Of a stretch of 6,382 nucleotides of DNA, positions 1 to 6,357 are shown piece after piece. Under the pieces are notes generated by a model. It saw only the letters and a list, made by a program, of their open reading frames with translations, searched no databases and was not told where the DNA came from. How positions within the stretch are numbered: position 1 is the first letter of the stretch; the number at the start of each line of letters is the position of its first letter. The stretch covers positions 1 to 6,382 of the forward strand of contig CALQBR020000090.1 of NCBI GenBank assembly GCA_943328865.2. Reading direction: 5' to 3'. A program made the translations under genes and the position numbers. Source of the stretch: Sphingobacterium thalpophilum (GTDB taxonomy: Bacteria > Bacteroidota > Bacteroidia > Flavobacteriales > Flavobacteriaceae).

Positions 1-401
1 ACCGTAAGGTACAAAAAGGTAAAATGAAAGGGAATTCTCAAAGAGGACATGAACTTTCTAATGGAATGTTTGGTATTAAATCTGTACATGAAGATGGAAT
101 GTTCTTAACCTCTCGTCAAATCGAAGCTGCGCGTATCGCTGCAACTCGTTTTATGAAGAGAGAAGGACAATTATGGATCAAAATATTTCCAGACAAACCA
201 ATTACTAAGAAACCTCTTGAGGTACGTATGGGTAAAGGTAAAGGTGCCGTTGAATATTGGGCTGCCGTTGTTAAACCCGGAAGAATTATGTTTGAAGTTG
301 GAGGAGTACCTTTGTCAGTTGCAAAAGAGGCGTTACGTCTTGCGGCACAAAAGCTTCCAGTAAAAACCAAATTCGTTGTTGCTAGAGATTTCGAAGCATA
401 A
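1..401 (+). CDS. rplP: 50S ribosomal protein L16 (uL16), 5'-truncated by window edge
   Basis: L16 is a 50S protein that binds 23S rRNA near the A site and the peptidyl transferase centre and helps place tRNA. The reading frame is open from base 3 and reads RKVQKGK before the Met at 24, so that Met is internal. It matches the usual L16 beginning (MLQPKRTKYRKVQKG...), and about nine N-terminal residues lie upstream of the window, giving a full length near 141 aa (E. coli 136). Visible family blocks are RQIEAAR, the PDKPIT segment, VRMGKGKG followed by VEYW, and the C-terminal KLPVKTKFV. The Arg in VRMGKG (codon 225-227) corresponds to E. coli Arg81, the residue hydroxylated by RoxA/YcfD in that species; whether it is modified here is unknown. 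The gene ends in TAA, 13 nt before rpmC. Confidence 0.97.
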   Translation, partial: RKVQKGKMKGNSQRGHELSNGMFGIKSVHEDGMFLTSRQIEAARIAATRFMKREGQLWIKIFPDKPITKKPLEVRMGKGKGAVEYWAAVVKPGRIMFEVGGVPLSVAKEALRLAAQKLPVKTKFVVARDFEA

Positions 402-414
402 TCTATATTATATT

Positions 415-606
415 ATGAAACAATCAGAAATAAAAGATCTTTCTGCAGCTGAGTTGCAAGAAAAGCTTAGCCAGACTAAGAAAACATATGCTGATCTAAA
501 AATGGCTCACGCTATTTCACCAATTGGAAATCCACTTCAAATTAGAAGTGTAAGAAGAACGGTTGCTAGATTGGCTACAGAACTTACTAAAAGAGAGTTA
601 CTATAA
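415..606 (+). CDS. rpmC: 50S ribosomal protein L29 (uL29)
   Basis: L29 is a small helical-hairpin protein on the 50S surface near the nascent-chain exit tunnel, beside L23, where trigger factor and SRP dock. The 63-aa product has the two-helix layout: a first helix (about residues 4-30, with EIKDLSAAELQEKL) and a second (about 40-61), whose NPLQIRSVRRTVARL block is the family signature. The start at 415 is chosen because MKQSEIKDLS matches the usual L29 N-terminus and length. An in-frame ATG at 376 would add 13 unrelated residues and overlap the end of rplP by 26 nt. The leader is A/T only (ATCTATATTATATT) with no Shine-Dalgarno sequence. It is followed by rpsQ after 17 nt. Confidence 0.95.
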   Translation: MKQSEIKDLSAAELQEKLSQTKKTYADLKMAHAISPIGNPLQIRSVRRTVARLATELTKRELL

Positions 607-623
607 CTGTATTCTGCTGAAAG

Positions 624-884
624 ATGGAAGAAAAAAGAAATTTAAGAAAAGAAAGAGTTGGTGTTGTTACTTCAGACAAAATGGATAAATCTATTGTTGT
701 TGCTGAAGTGCGTAAAGTAAAACACCCGTTATACGGTAAGTTCGTGTTGAAAACTAAAAAGTATCATGCACACGACGAAAAAAACGACTGTAACATTGGA
801 GATACGGTAAGGATTAGCGAAACGCGTCCTTTAAGTAAAACAAAATGTTGGAGGTTAGTTGAAATCTTAGAAAGAGCTAAATAA
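624..884 (+). CDS. rpsQ: 30S ribosomal protein S17 (uS17)
   Basis: S17 is a primary 16S rRNA-binding protein of the 30S body with an OB fold, needed early in small-subunit assembly. The 86-aa product has the expected beta-barrel core ([17 protein letters not shown], residues 13-29), the HPLYGKF turn (34-40), the KKYHAHDE stretch and the signature [14 protein letters not shown] at 59-72. The length matches the family (about 80-90 aa). The start is preceded by GAAAG immediately before ATG, too close to work as a normal Shine-Dalgarno site. It is the last gene of the classical S10 cluster, but only 2 nt separate its stop from rplN, so the S10 and spc clusters are joined here without room for a separate promoter. 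Confidence 0.97.
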   Translation: MEEKRNLRKERVGVVTSDKMDKSIVVAEVRKVKHPLYGKFVLKTKKYHAHDEKNDCNIGDTVRISETRPLSKTKCWRLVEILERAK

Positions 885-886
885 TT

Positions 887-1255
887 ATGGTACAACAAGA
901 ATCAAGACTAAAAGTAGCAGATAACACAGGAGCTAAAGAAGTTTTAACTATCCGTGTTTTAGGAGGTACCAAAAGAAGGTATGCCTCTGTTGGAGACAAG
1001 ATTGTAGTATCTATTAAAGATACAGCCCCTAACGGAAGCGTTAAAAAAGGAGCTGTTTCAACTGCAGTAGTTGTACGTACCAAAAAAGAAGTGAGAAGAG
1101 CCGATGGTTCTTATATCCGTTTCGATGACAATGCTTGTGTTCTTTTGAATGCAGCAGGGGAAATGAGAGGAACTCGTGTTTTTGGTCCAGTAGCAAGAGA
1201 ACTTCGTGAAAAACAATTCATGAAAATTGTATCATTAGCACCTGAAGTGCTTTAA
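887..1255 (+). CDS. rplN: 50S ribosomal protein L14 (uL14)
   Basis: L14 is a 50S interface protein that helps form intersubunit bridges with 16S rRNA and, with L19, a beta-sheet contact; it is also the docking site of the silencing factor RsfS. The 122-aa product is exactly the usual length. It starts [17 protein letters not shown], where VADNTGAK is the family hallmark, followed by [14 protein letters not shown] (26-39) and the C-terminal signature [16 protein letters not shown] with [17 protein letters not shown] (91-107). In E. coli this is the first gene of the spc operon. Here its ATG lies 2 nt after the rpsQ stop, suggesting coupled translation or direct re-initiation. An internal AGGAGG at 961-966 falls in the Gly-Gly codons and does not mark a start. 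Confidence 0.98.
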   Translation: MVQQESRLKVADNTGAKEVLTIRVLGGTKRRYASVGDKIVVSIKDTAPNGSVKKGAVSTAVVVRTKKEVRRADGSYIRFDDNACVLLNAAGEMRGTRVFGPVARELREKQFMKIVSLAPEVL

Positions 1256-1266
1256 TTATTTTTAAG

Positions 1267-1581
1267 ATGATAAAGCTAAAAATAAAAACAGGAGATATCG
1301 TTAGAGTTATTGCTGGAGACCATAAAGGGGAAGAAGGTAAAGTTGTAAAGGTAGATCGTGAGAAGAACAAAGCGATTGTTGAAGGCGTGAACATGGTTTC
1401 AAAACATACGAAACCAAGTGCAAAAAGCCCTCAAGGTGGAATCGTTAAGAAAGAGGCTCCAATACAAATTTCTAATATTTCTCTTATAGATCCTAAAACT
1501 AAGGAAGCTACAAGAACAGGTGTTAGAGTAGAAGGAGATAAAAAAGTAAGATTTTCAAAAAAATCTAATCAAGTACTATAG
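1267..1581 (+). CDS. rplX: 50S ribosomal protein L24 (uL24)
   Basis: L24 is an assembly-initiator protein that binds the 5' region of 23S rRNA and sits by the nascent-chain exit on the 50S solvent side. The 104-aa product has the KOW motif near the N-terminus (residues 8-35: [18 protein letters not shown]), then [12 protein letters not shown] and [15 protein letters not shown], and ends in the usual VGV/GVR.-type strand ([16 protein letters not shown]). Length equals that of E. coli L24 (104 aa). It ends in TAG, the only complete gene here not ending in TAA. The rplE start follows 2 nt later. The leader is TTATTTTTAAG, without a Shine-Dalgarno sequence. Confidence 0.97.
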   Translation: MIKLKIKTGDIVRVIAGDHKGEEGKVVKVDREKNKAIVEGVNMVSKHTKPSAKSPQGGIVKKEAPIQISNISLIDPKTKEATRTGVRVEGDKKVRFSKKSNQVL

Positions 1582-1583
1582 TA

Positions 1584-2135
1584 ATGGCTTATATACCTAG
1601 ACTAAAAGATGAATATAAGAACAGAGTAATCTCTGCTCTTAAAGAAGAATTCGGATACAAAAACGTAATGGAAGTGCCTAAATTGGACAAAATCGTTTTA
1701 AGTAAAGGAGTTGGTGCAGCAGTATCTGACAAGAAACTTATTGACTATGCGGTTGATGAGTTGACAAAAATTACTGGACAAAAAGCAGTTTCTACTATTT
1801 CTAAGAAAGACGTTGCGTCTTTTAAATTGAGAAAAGGAATGCCGATTGGAGCAAAAGTTACCCTACGTGGAGAGAGAATGTATGAGTTTTTAGATAGACT
1901 TATTACTTCTTCTTTACCACGTGTTAGAGATTTCAGCGGTATTAAAGCAACTGGTTTCGACGGAAGAGGTAATTATAACTTAGGAGTTTTAGAGCAAATC
2001 ATTTTCCCTGAAATTGATATTGATAAAGTGAACAAGATTTCTGGTATGGATATCACTTTTGTTACTACTGCAAAAACAGATAAGGAAGCAAAATCGTTAT
2101 TGGCTGAACTAGGATTACCTTTTAAAAAGAATTAA
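1584..2135 (+). CDS. rplE: 50S ribosomal protein L5 (uL5)
   Basis: L5 binds 5S rRNA and, with L18, forms the central protuberance of the 50S; its loop also touches P-site tRNA. The 183-aa product (E. coli 179) shows the N-terminal [10 protein letters not shown] helix, the signature [11 protein letters not shown] at 34-44, the [34 protein letters not shown] block (63-96), PRVRDFSGI (112-120), [20 protein letters not shown] (125-144) and the C-terminal [27 protein letters not shown]. All the expected blocks are present and in order. In E. coli the start region of this gene on the mRNA is where S8 represses the spc operon; with only 2 nt between rplX and rplE I see no obvious equivalent structure here. 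Confidence 0.98.
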   Translation: MAYIPRLKDEYKNRVISALKEEFGYKNVMEVPKLDKIVLSKGVGAAVSDKKLIDYAVDELTKITGQKAVSTISKKDVASFKLRKGMPIGAKVTLRGERMYEFLDRLITSSLPRVRDFSGIKATGFDGRGNYNLGVLEQIIFPEIDIDKVNKISGMDITFVTTAKTDKEAKSLLAELGLPFKKN

Positions 2136-2138
2136 GAC

Positions 2139-2408
2139 ATGGCTAAAGAATCAATGAAAGCCCGCGAGGTGAAGAGAGAAAAAACGGTACTTAAGTATGC
2201 TGAGAAAAGAAAAGCTTTGTTAGAAGCTAAAGATTTCGTAGGTTTGCAAAAATTACCGAAAAACGCTTCACCTGTTCGTTTGCACAATCGTTGCAAATTA
2301 ACTGGTAGACCAAGAGGTTATATGCGTCAATTTGGTATTTCACGTGTTACATTTCGTGAAATGGCAAACAACGGATTGATCCCAGGGGTTAAGAAAGCCA
2401 GCTGGTAA
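2139..2408 (+). CDS. rpsN: 30S ribosomal protein S14 (uS14), zinc-independent (C-) form
   Basis: S14 is a late-binding protein of the 30S head, next to S3 and S10. The 89-aa product has the family signature [19 protein letters not shown] at 51-69 and the usual end [13 protein letters not shown]. It has a single cysteine (Cys52) and lacks the two CxxC pairs of the short 61-aa zinc-binding form, so it is the long C- paralogue. The basic N-terminal helix (residues 1-35) is as expected for this form. It starts 3 nt after rplE with no Shine-Dalgarno sequence (AATTAAGAC leader). Unlike its neighbours, it is followed by a 75-nt gap before rpsH. Confidence 0.97.
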   Translation: MAKESMKAREVKREKTVLKYAEKRKALLEAKDFVGLQKLPKNASPVRLHNRCKLTGRPRGYMRQFGISRVTFREMANNGLIPGVKKASW

Positions 2409-2425
2409 AATTAACATTTATAAAC

Positions 2426-2464
2426 TGGTTAAAGGTTCGGCTAATGAGTATTAGCTGAAAACCA
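2426..2464 (+). promoter_or_regulatory. Predicted RNA hairpin in the rpsN-rpsH gap
   Basis: The 75-nt gap 2409-2483 is the only sizeable non-coding stretch. Within it, 2436-2445 pairs with 2450-2459 (10 bp including one G-U) around the 4-nt loop GAGT. The stem can be extended in two ways: by TGGTT 2426-2430 with AACCA 2460-2464, leaving 2431-2435 (AAAGG) as a 5-nt bulge, or by GG 2434-2435 with CC 2462-2463 and two bulged A. No U-run follows, so it is not an intrinsic terminator, and the genes on both sides are certainly in the same cluster. A role as a binding site for a ribosomal protein (S8 is encoded next) or as an mRNA-processing site is inference. I saw no Bacteroidota-type promoter (TTTG ... 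TAnnTTTG) in the gap. Confidence 0.6.
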
Positions 2465-2470
2465 TAGCCG
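2438..2470 (+). promoter_or_regulatory. Alternative GC-rich stem competing with the hairpin upstream of rpsH
   Basis: CGGCTA at 2438-2443 is the exact reverse complement of TAGCCG at 2465-2470, giving a 6-bp stem with four G-C pairs and a 21-nt loop. It uses the same 5' strand as the 2436-2459 hairpin, so both cannot form at once. Its 3' strand ends 13 nt before the rpsH ATG at 2484, inside the expected ribosome footprint. This is a purely sequence-based prediction; at 6 bp the pairing could be chance. Confidence 0.35.
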
Positions 2471-2483
2471 CAAATTAATACAC

Positions 2484-2882
2484 ATGTATACAGATCCTAT
2501 TGCGGATTATTTAACAAGAGTTAGAAACGCTGTGGCTGCAAACCACAAAGTTGTCGAAATTCCTGCATCTAATCTAAAAAAAGAGATAACAAAGATCTTA
2601 TTTGATCAAGGTTATATCTTAAGTTACAAATTTGAAGACAACGCTGTTCAGGGTTCAATCAAAATCGCTTTGAAGTATGATAAAGATACTAAAGAGTCGG
2701 TTATTAAAGATATCCAAAGAATTAGTAAACCAGGTTTACGTAAGTATGCAGGTTCTTCTAAAATACCAAGAATCCTTAATGGATTGGGAATTGCTATTGT
2801 TTCTACATCGAAAGGTTTGATGACAGGAAAACAAGCCAAGCAATTAAATGTTGGTGGTGAAGTAATTTGTTACGTATACTAA
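2484..2882 (+). CDS. rpsH: 30S ribosomal protein S8 (uS8)
   Basis: S8 binds helix 21 of 16S rRNA in the central domain and is essential for building the 30S platform; in E. coli it is also the autogenous repressor of the spc operon. The 132-aa product starts [16 protein letters not shown], the normal S8 N-terminus, so the start at 2484 is firm. It continues with [12 protein letters not shown]...GYI (26-45), ISKPGLRKY (80-88), and the C-terminal signature [18 protein letters not shown] (102-119) ending GGEVICYVY. The STSKG loop (107-111) is the rRNA-contacting element of the family. It is preceded by the structured 75-nt gap and an A/T-rich leader (AAATTAATACAC) with no Shine-Dalgarno sequence, and followed by rplF after 18 nt. 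Confidence 0.98.
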   Translation: MYTDPIADYLTRVRNAVAANHKVVEIPASNLKKEITKILFDQGYILSYKFEDNAVQGSIKIALKYDKDTKESVIKDIQRISKPGLRKYAGSSKIPRILNGLGIAIVSTSKGLMTGKQAKQLNVGGEVICYVY

Positions 2883-2900
2883 TATAAAGACTATAATAAG

Positions 2901-3443
2901 ATGTCAAGAATAGGTAAAAATCCAATTGTAATCCCTGCTGGAGTAACTGTAGAAGTTAATGAAGGTATCATTACAGTAAAAGGGAAAAATGGTCAACTAA
3001 CACAGGAGTTTTCGGATGTTACTGTTGTAGTTGAAGAGGGTCAAGTTCAAGTGAACAGATCGTCTGATCATAAAGACCACAGAGCAAAACACGGATTGTA
3101 CAGATCTTTAATCAATAACATGATTTTAGGAGTGTCAGAAGGTTTTACTAAATCTTTAGAATTAGTAGGTGTAGGTTATAGAGCTTCTAATCAAGGTCAA
3201 AAACTTGATTTAGCTTTAGGTTTCTCTCACAATATTGTTTTGGAAATTGCTCCTGAAGTAGTTTTGGAAACCATATCTGAAAAAGGTAAAAACCCAATTG
3301 TAAAGTTAACATCGTTTGATAAACAACTTTTAGGTCAAGTTGCGGCAAAGATTAGAGGTTTCCGTAAGCCAGAACCGTACAAAGGAAAAGGTGTTAAATT
3401 TGTGGGTGAAGTATTAAGAAGAAAAGCAGGTAAATCAGCTTAA
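2901..3443 (+). CDS. rplF: 50S ribosomal protein L6 (uL6)
   Basis: L6 lies at the base of the L7/L12 stalk near the sarcin-ricin loop and supports the factor-binding site of the 50S. The 180-aa product (E. coli 177) has the duplicated L6 fold: first repeat about residues 1-82 ([19 protein letters not shown]...GKNGQL...), second about 83-175, with the [19 protein letters not shown] junction at 77-95. The C-terminal signature [13 protein letters not shown] is at 155-167, the segment that contacts 23S rRNA. The start is fixed by the highly conserved MSRIGK. The leader reads TATAATAAG directly before ATG, without a Shine-Dalgarno sequence. It is followed by rplR after 11 nt. Confidence 0.98.
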   Translation: MSRIGKNPIVIPAGVTVEVNEGIITVKGKNGQLTQEFSDVTVVVEEGQVQVNRSSDHKDHRAKHGLYRSLINNMILGVSEGFTKSLELVGVGYRASNQGQKLDLALGFSHNIVLEIAPEVVLETISEKGKNPIVKLTSFDKQLLGQVAAKIRGFRKPEPYKGKGVKFVGEVLRRKAGKSA

Positions 3444-3454
3444 AAAATAAGATT

Positions 3455-3805
3455 ATGTCATTAACAAAATCTGATAGAAGACAGAGAATCAAGTTCAGAA
3501 TTAGAAAGACAATTAGTGGTACTGCTACTAAACCAAGACTTTCTGTATTCAGAAGCAATAAAGAAATCTACGCACAACTTATTGATGATGTGAATGGAGT
3601 TACTTTATTGGCTGCATCTTCAAGAGAAAAAGAAGTAGGTAACGGTACAAACGTAGAAGTAGCTAACGCAGTTGGAAAATTGGTAGGTGAAAAAGCGTTA
3701 AAAGCTGGGATAGATACAGTAACTTTCGATAGAGGAGGTTATTTATATCACGGTCGTATTCAATCATTAGCAGAAGGCGCGAGAGCGGCTGGACTTAAAT
3801 TCTAA
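3455..3805 (+). CDS. rplR: 50S ribosomal protein L18 (uL18)
   Basis: L18 binds 5S rRNA and, with L5, delivers it to the central protuberance of the 50S. The 116-aa product (E. coli 117) has a basic N-terminal tail ([16 protein letters not shown]), then [19 protein letters not shown] (27-45), the [10 protein letters not shown] strand, and the C-terminal [26 protein letters not shown] block (91-116), which is the strongest family marker. The basic N-terminal arm is the main 5S rRNA contact known for this family. The gene starts after AAAATAAGATT and ends 6 nt before rpsE. Confidence 0.98.
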   Translation: MSLTKSDRRQRIKFRIRKTISGTATKPRLSVFRSNKEIYAQLIDDVNGVTLLAASSREKEVGNGTNVEVANAVGKLVGEKALKAGIDTVTFDRGGYLYHGRIQSLAEGARAAGLKF

Positions 3806-3811
3806 TATAGT

Positions 3812-4336
3812 ATGTCTAATAAGTACAAGAATGTAGAGCTAGTAAAACCAAGTGGTCTTGAATTAAAAGATCGTTTGGTAAGTGTTAATCGTGTTACTAA
3901 AGTTACAAAAGGTGGTAGAGCTTTCGGTTTTTCTGCTATTGTAGTGGTAGGTGATGAAAATGGAGTAGTAGGACATGGATTAGGAAAATCTAAAGATGTT
4001 TCTGAAGCAATTGCGAAAGCAGTAGAAGATGCTAAGAAAAACTTGGTTAAAATTCCTTTGAATGGTCAATCTGTTCCTCACGAACAAAAAGGTAAATTTG
4101 GTGGTGCACGTGTATTCTTAATTCCTGCCTCTCATGGTACAGGAGTTATTGCTGGTGGAGCTGTTCGTTCAGTTTTAGAATCAGTAGGGATTCACGATGT
4201 ATTGTCTAAATCTCAAGGATCATCAAATCCTCACAACGTAGTAAAAGCAACTTTTGATGCTTTATTGCAAATGAGAAGTGCTCACACAGTTGCAAAACAG
4301 CGTGGTGTTTCTTTAGAAAAAGTTTTTAAAGGTTAA
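3812..4336 (+). CDS. rpsE: 30S ribosomal protein S5 (uS5)
   Basis: S5 sits at the mRNA entry channel of the 30S with S3 and S4, and affects decoding accuracy and mRNA unwinding. The 174-aa product (E. coli 167 including Met) has the N-terminal dsRBD-like S5 domain (about 20-83: [31 protein letters not shown]...GLGKSKDV) and the C-terminal domain (about 97-160: [31 protein letters not shown]...[18 protein letters not shown]). The beta-hairpin loop TKGGR at 32-36, where known spectinomycin-resistance changes fall in other species, keeps the wild-type K-G-G. The 8-residue N-terminal excess is typical of variation seen in this tail. Only 6 nt separate it from rplR. Confidence 0.98.
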   Translation: MSNKYKNVELVKPSGLELKDRLVSVNRVTKVTKGGRAFGFSAIVVVGDENGVVGHGLGKSKDVSEAIAKAVEDAKKNLVKIPLNGQSVPHEQKGKFGGARVFLIPASHGTGVIAGGAVRSVLESVGIHDVLSKSQGSSNPHNVVKATFDALLQMRSAHTVAKQRGVSLEKVFKG

Positions 4337-4339
4337 TTC

Positions 4340-4344
4340 AAGGA
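4340..4344 (+). promoter_or_regulatory. Weak Shine-Dalgarno-like AAGGA before rpmD
   Basis: AAGGA lies 4 nt before the rpmD ATG at 4349, in the 12-nt gap after rpsE. It is the only start in the window with a recognisable Shine-Dalgarno core; the 4-nt spacing is shorter than usual, so it may be a chance match in an A-rich leader. It agrees with the start [11 protein letters not shown], which is also fixed by homology. Confidence 0.35.
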
Positions 4345-4348
4345 AATT

Positions 4349-4531
4349 ATGGCTAAATTATTAGTAAAACAAGTTAGAAGCAAAATCAATTGTCCTCTTA
4401 CTCAAAAGAGAGGCTTGGAAGCTTTAGGTCTTCGTAAAATGGGACAAGTTGTAGAGCATGATTCAAACCCTGCTATCCTTGGGATGATAAACAAAGTTAA
4501 ACACTTAGTTTCTGTAGAAGAAGCTAAATAA
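4349..4531 (+). CDS. rpmD: 50S ribosomal protein L30 (uL30), short bacterial form
   Basis: L30 is a small 50S protein bound to 23S rRNA near the 5S rRNA region; it is absent from some bacteria, so its presence is informative. The 60-aa product is the usual bacterial length (58-62 aa). It shows the conserved start [11 protein letters not shown], then the helix [20 protein letters not shown] (18-37), with LGLRK..Q.VEH as the family core, and the end [19 protein letters not shown]. It lies between rpsE and rplO, its standard place, with gaps of 12 and 11 nt. Confidence 0.97.
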   Translation: MAKLLVKQVRSKINCPLTQKRGLEALGLRKMGQVVEHDSNPAILGMINKVKHLVSVEEAK

Positions 4532-4542
4532 CAAATACTGTT

Positions 4543-4995
4543 ATGAATTTAAGTAACTTACAACCTGCTGAAGGTTCTACACACAATCAAAATAAAAGAT
4601 TAGGTAGAGGAGAAGGTTCTGGAAAAGGTGGTACTTCTGCAAGAGGTCACAAAGGAGCCAAATCTCGTTCTGGTTATTCTAAAAAGATTGGTTTTGAAGG
4701 AGGGCAAATGCCACTTCAAAGACGTGTGCCTAAGTTTGGTTTTACAAACATCAATCGTAAGAACTACGAAGGTGTAAACCTTGATACACTTCAATTATTA
4801 GTTGATAATGGTGTGATTACTGATACTGTTGATATGACAGTTTTTGTTTCAAACCGTTTGGCTACCAAAAATGAAATCGTTAAGATTTTAGGTAGAGGAG
4901 AATTGAAAGCTAAATTAAAGGTAACTGCTCATAAATTTACCGCTACTGCAAAAGCTGCTATTGAAGCTGCTGGAGGAGAAGCTGTAACAATATAA
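4543..4995 (+). CDS. rplO: 50S ribosomal protein L15 (uL15)
   Basis: L15 is a late-assembly 50S protein whose long N-terminal extension threads through 23S rRNA while the globular C-terminal domain sits on the surface. The 150-aa product (E. coli 144) starts MNLSNLQPAEGSTHNQNKRLGRG, with a Gly/Arg/Lys-rich extension (GRGEGSGKGGTSARGHKGAKSRSG, 21-44), then GFEGGQMPLQRRVPKFGF (50-67). The globular part carries the signature block around KILGRGELKAKLKVTAHKFTATAKAAIEAAGG (114-145). Bases 4697-4703 form AAGGAGG just before the in-frame Met56 codon (4708); they encode the conserved EGG, so this is not taken as a second start. The true start leader (CAAATACTGTT) has no Shine-Dalgarno sequence. Confidence 0.98.
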   Translation: MNLSNLQPAEGSTHNQNKRLGRGEGSGKGGTSARGHKGAKSRSGYSKKIGFEGGQMPLQRRVPKFGFTNINRKNYEGVNLDTLQLLVDNGVITDTVDMTVFVSNRLATKNEIVKILGRGELKAKLKVTAHKFTATAKAAIEAAGGEAVTI

Positions 4996-5007
4996 TTTTT
5001 CCAGAAG

Positions 5008-6354
5008 ATGAAGAAATTTATTGAATCATTTAATAATGTTTGGAAAATCGAGGAACTAAAAAACAGAATCCTAATAACCTTAGGACTGCTTTTAGTTTAT
5101 CGTTTTGGAGCTCAAGTAACCCTACCGGGTATTGATGCAACTCAATTAGCTAGTTTAGCGGGTCAAACAAAAGAAGGAATTGGTTCAATTCTGGATATGT
5201 TTACCGGAGGTGCTTTCTCTCAGGCTTCAGTTTTCGCCTTAGGTATTATGCCTTATATTTCAGCATCTATTGTAGTACAGTTAATGGGAATTGCGGTTCC
5301 TTATTTGCAAAAATTACAAAGTGATGGTGAAAGCGGTAGAAAGAAAATTAACCAAATTACACGTTGGTTAACCATCGCAATTACCTTAGTTCAAGGGCCT
5401 GGTTATATCTATAATTTGTATAGAACATTACCAAGTAGTGCCTTTTTATTAGGATTTGATTCATTTTCGTTCTTATTTTCTTCAGTGATCATTTTAGTTA
5501 CAGGTACAATTTTTGCCATGTGGTTAGGAGAAAAAATTACCGATAAAGGAATTGGAAATGGTATTTCACTATTGATTATGGTGGGTATTTTAGCTAGATT
5601 TCCACAAGCATTCATCCAAGAGTTTACTACTAGGGTTACAAACAACAACGGAGGGCCAATGTTATTGGTTGTTGAAGTTATCGTTTGGCTTTTAGTAATC
5701 ATGGCTTGTATCTTGTTGGTGATGGCAATCAGGAAAATTCCTGTGCAATATGCTAGAAGAACAGTTTCAGGTGATTTTGAACAAGATATGATGGGAGGAA
5801 ACAGACAATGGATTCCTTTAAAGCTTAATGCATCTGGTGTAATGCCAATTATTTTTGCACAAGCCATTATGTTTATTCCAGCTGCTTTAGCAGGATTGTC
5901 AAAATCGGATGCCTCTGCCTCTGTTGCAGGTGCATTTAGTGATATGTTTGGATTTTGGTATAACTTTGTATTTGCAACATTAATTGTTGTCTTTACATTC
6001 TTTTATACGGCCATAACGGTTCCTACCAATAAAATGGCGGAAGATTTAAAGAGAAGTGGTGGTTTTGTTCCTGGGGTAAAACCTGGAGTAGATACTTCTG
6101 ATTTTTTAGATAAGGTGATGTCACTAATTACTTTTCCAGGTTCTTTATTTCTTGCCTTAATCGCTGTGTTCCCAGCAATTGTAGTAAGTGTATTGGATGT
6201 TCAACAATCTTGGGGAATGTTTTTTGGCGGAACGTCATTAATAATTATGGTTGGAGTAGCAATTGATACGATTCAACAAATCAACTCTTATTTGCTTAAT
6301 AGGCATTATGACGGTTTAATGAAAAGTGGTAAAAACAGAAAAGCAGTCGCTTAA
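5008..6354 (+). CDS. secY: Preprotein translocase subunit SecY
   Basis: SecY is the channel-forming inner-membrane subunit of SecYEG, through which SecA- or ribosome-driven proteins cross or enter the membrane. The 448-aa product (E. coli 443) shows ten hydrophobic segments, roughly at 20-40, 72-98, 118-140, 152-174, 182-205, 216-241, 273-296, 316-340, 374-397 and 404-424. The plug region is DMFTGGAFSQASVFALGIMPYISASI (63-88). Other family blocks are GEKITDKGIGNGISLLI (174-190), IPVQYARR (244-251), LKLNASGVMP (271-280), the C5 loop with GGFVPGVKPG (351-360) and FFGGTSLIIMVGVAID (405-420). Two cytosolic-loop features differ from E. coli: Lys358 where Arg357 is expected, and a C4 tip about four residues longer and more acidic. 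It follows rplO after 12 nt and precedes infA by 3 nt. Confidence 0.98.
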   Translation: MKKFIESFNNVWKIEELKNRILITLGLLLVYRFGAQVTLPGIDATQLASLAGQTKEGIGSILDMFTGGAFSQASVFALGIMPYISASIVVQLMGIAVPYLQKLQSDGESGRKKINQITRWLTIAITLVQGPGYIYNLYRTLPSSAFLLGFDSFSFLFSSVIILVTGTIFAMWLGEKITDKGIGNGISLLIMVGILARFPQAFIQEFTTRVTNNNGGPMLLVVEVIVWLLVIMACILLVMAIRKIPVQYARRTVSGDFEQDMMGGNRQWIPLKLNASGVMPIIFAQAIMFIPAALAGLSKSDASASVAGAFSDMFGFWYNFVFATLIVVFTFFYTAITVPTNKMAEDLKRSGGFVPGVKPGVDTSDFLDKVMSLITFPGSLFLALIAVFPAIVVSVLDVQQSWGMFFGGTSLIIMVGVAIDTIQQINSYLLNRHYDGLMKSGKNRKAVA

Positions 6355-6357
6355 CTT

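Noticed and set aside
24..26. ATG at 24 as the start of L16
   Set aside because: The frame stays open upstream to the window edge and encodes RKVQKGK, part of the conserved L16 N-terminus; the true start is outside the window.
116..370. Minus-strand open frame inside rplP, and similar ones at 877-1083, 2648-2839 and 4600-4794
   Set aside because: All are antisense to conserved ribosomal-protein genes, show no recognisable motif and have no leader or context of their own.
376..414. Upstream in-frame ATG giving L29 a 13-residue N-terminal extension
   Set aside because: It overlaps the rplP coding end by 26 nt and adds residues unlike any L29; the start at 415 gives the normal 63-aa protein with the expected N-terminus.
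961..983. AGGAGG inside rplN followed by an ATG at 981
   Set aside because: The ATG is out of frame and opens only 8 codons; the AGGAGG encodes the conserved Gly-Gly of L14.
2409..2483. Internal promoter or intrinsic terminator in the rpsN-rpsH gap
   Set aside because: No TAnnTTTG/TTTG pair of the Bacteroidota type or well-spaced sigma-70 boxes were seen, and no U-run follows the hairpin.
2409..2483. A small or decayed gene in the rpsN-rpsH gap
   Set aside because: There is no meaningful reading frame: the continuation of the rpsN frame soon meets stops and resembles nothing.
5794..5810. GGGAGG inside secY followed by an ATG at 5808
   Set aside because: Out of frame and only 6 codons long; the purines encode the Met-Gly-Gly of loop C4.
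5409..5867. 152-codon open frame on the minus strand within secY
   Set aside because: It lies wholly inside a confidently identified gene and resembles no family known to me; it looks like an antisense shadow of hydrophobic codons.
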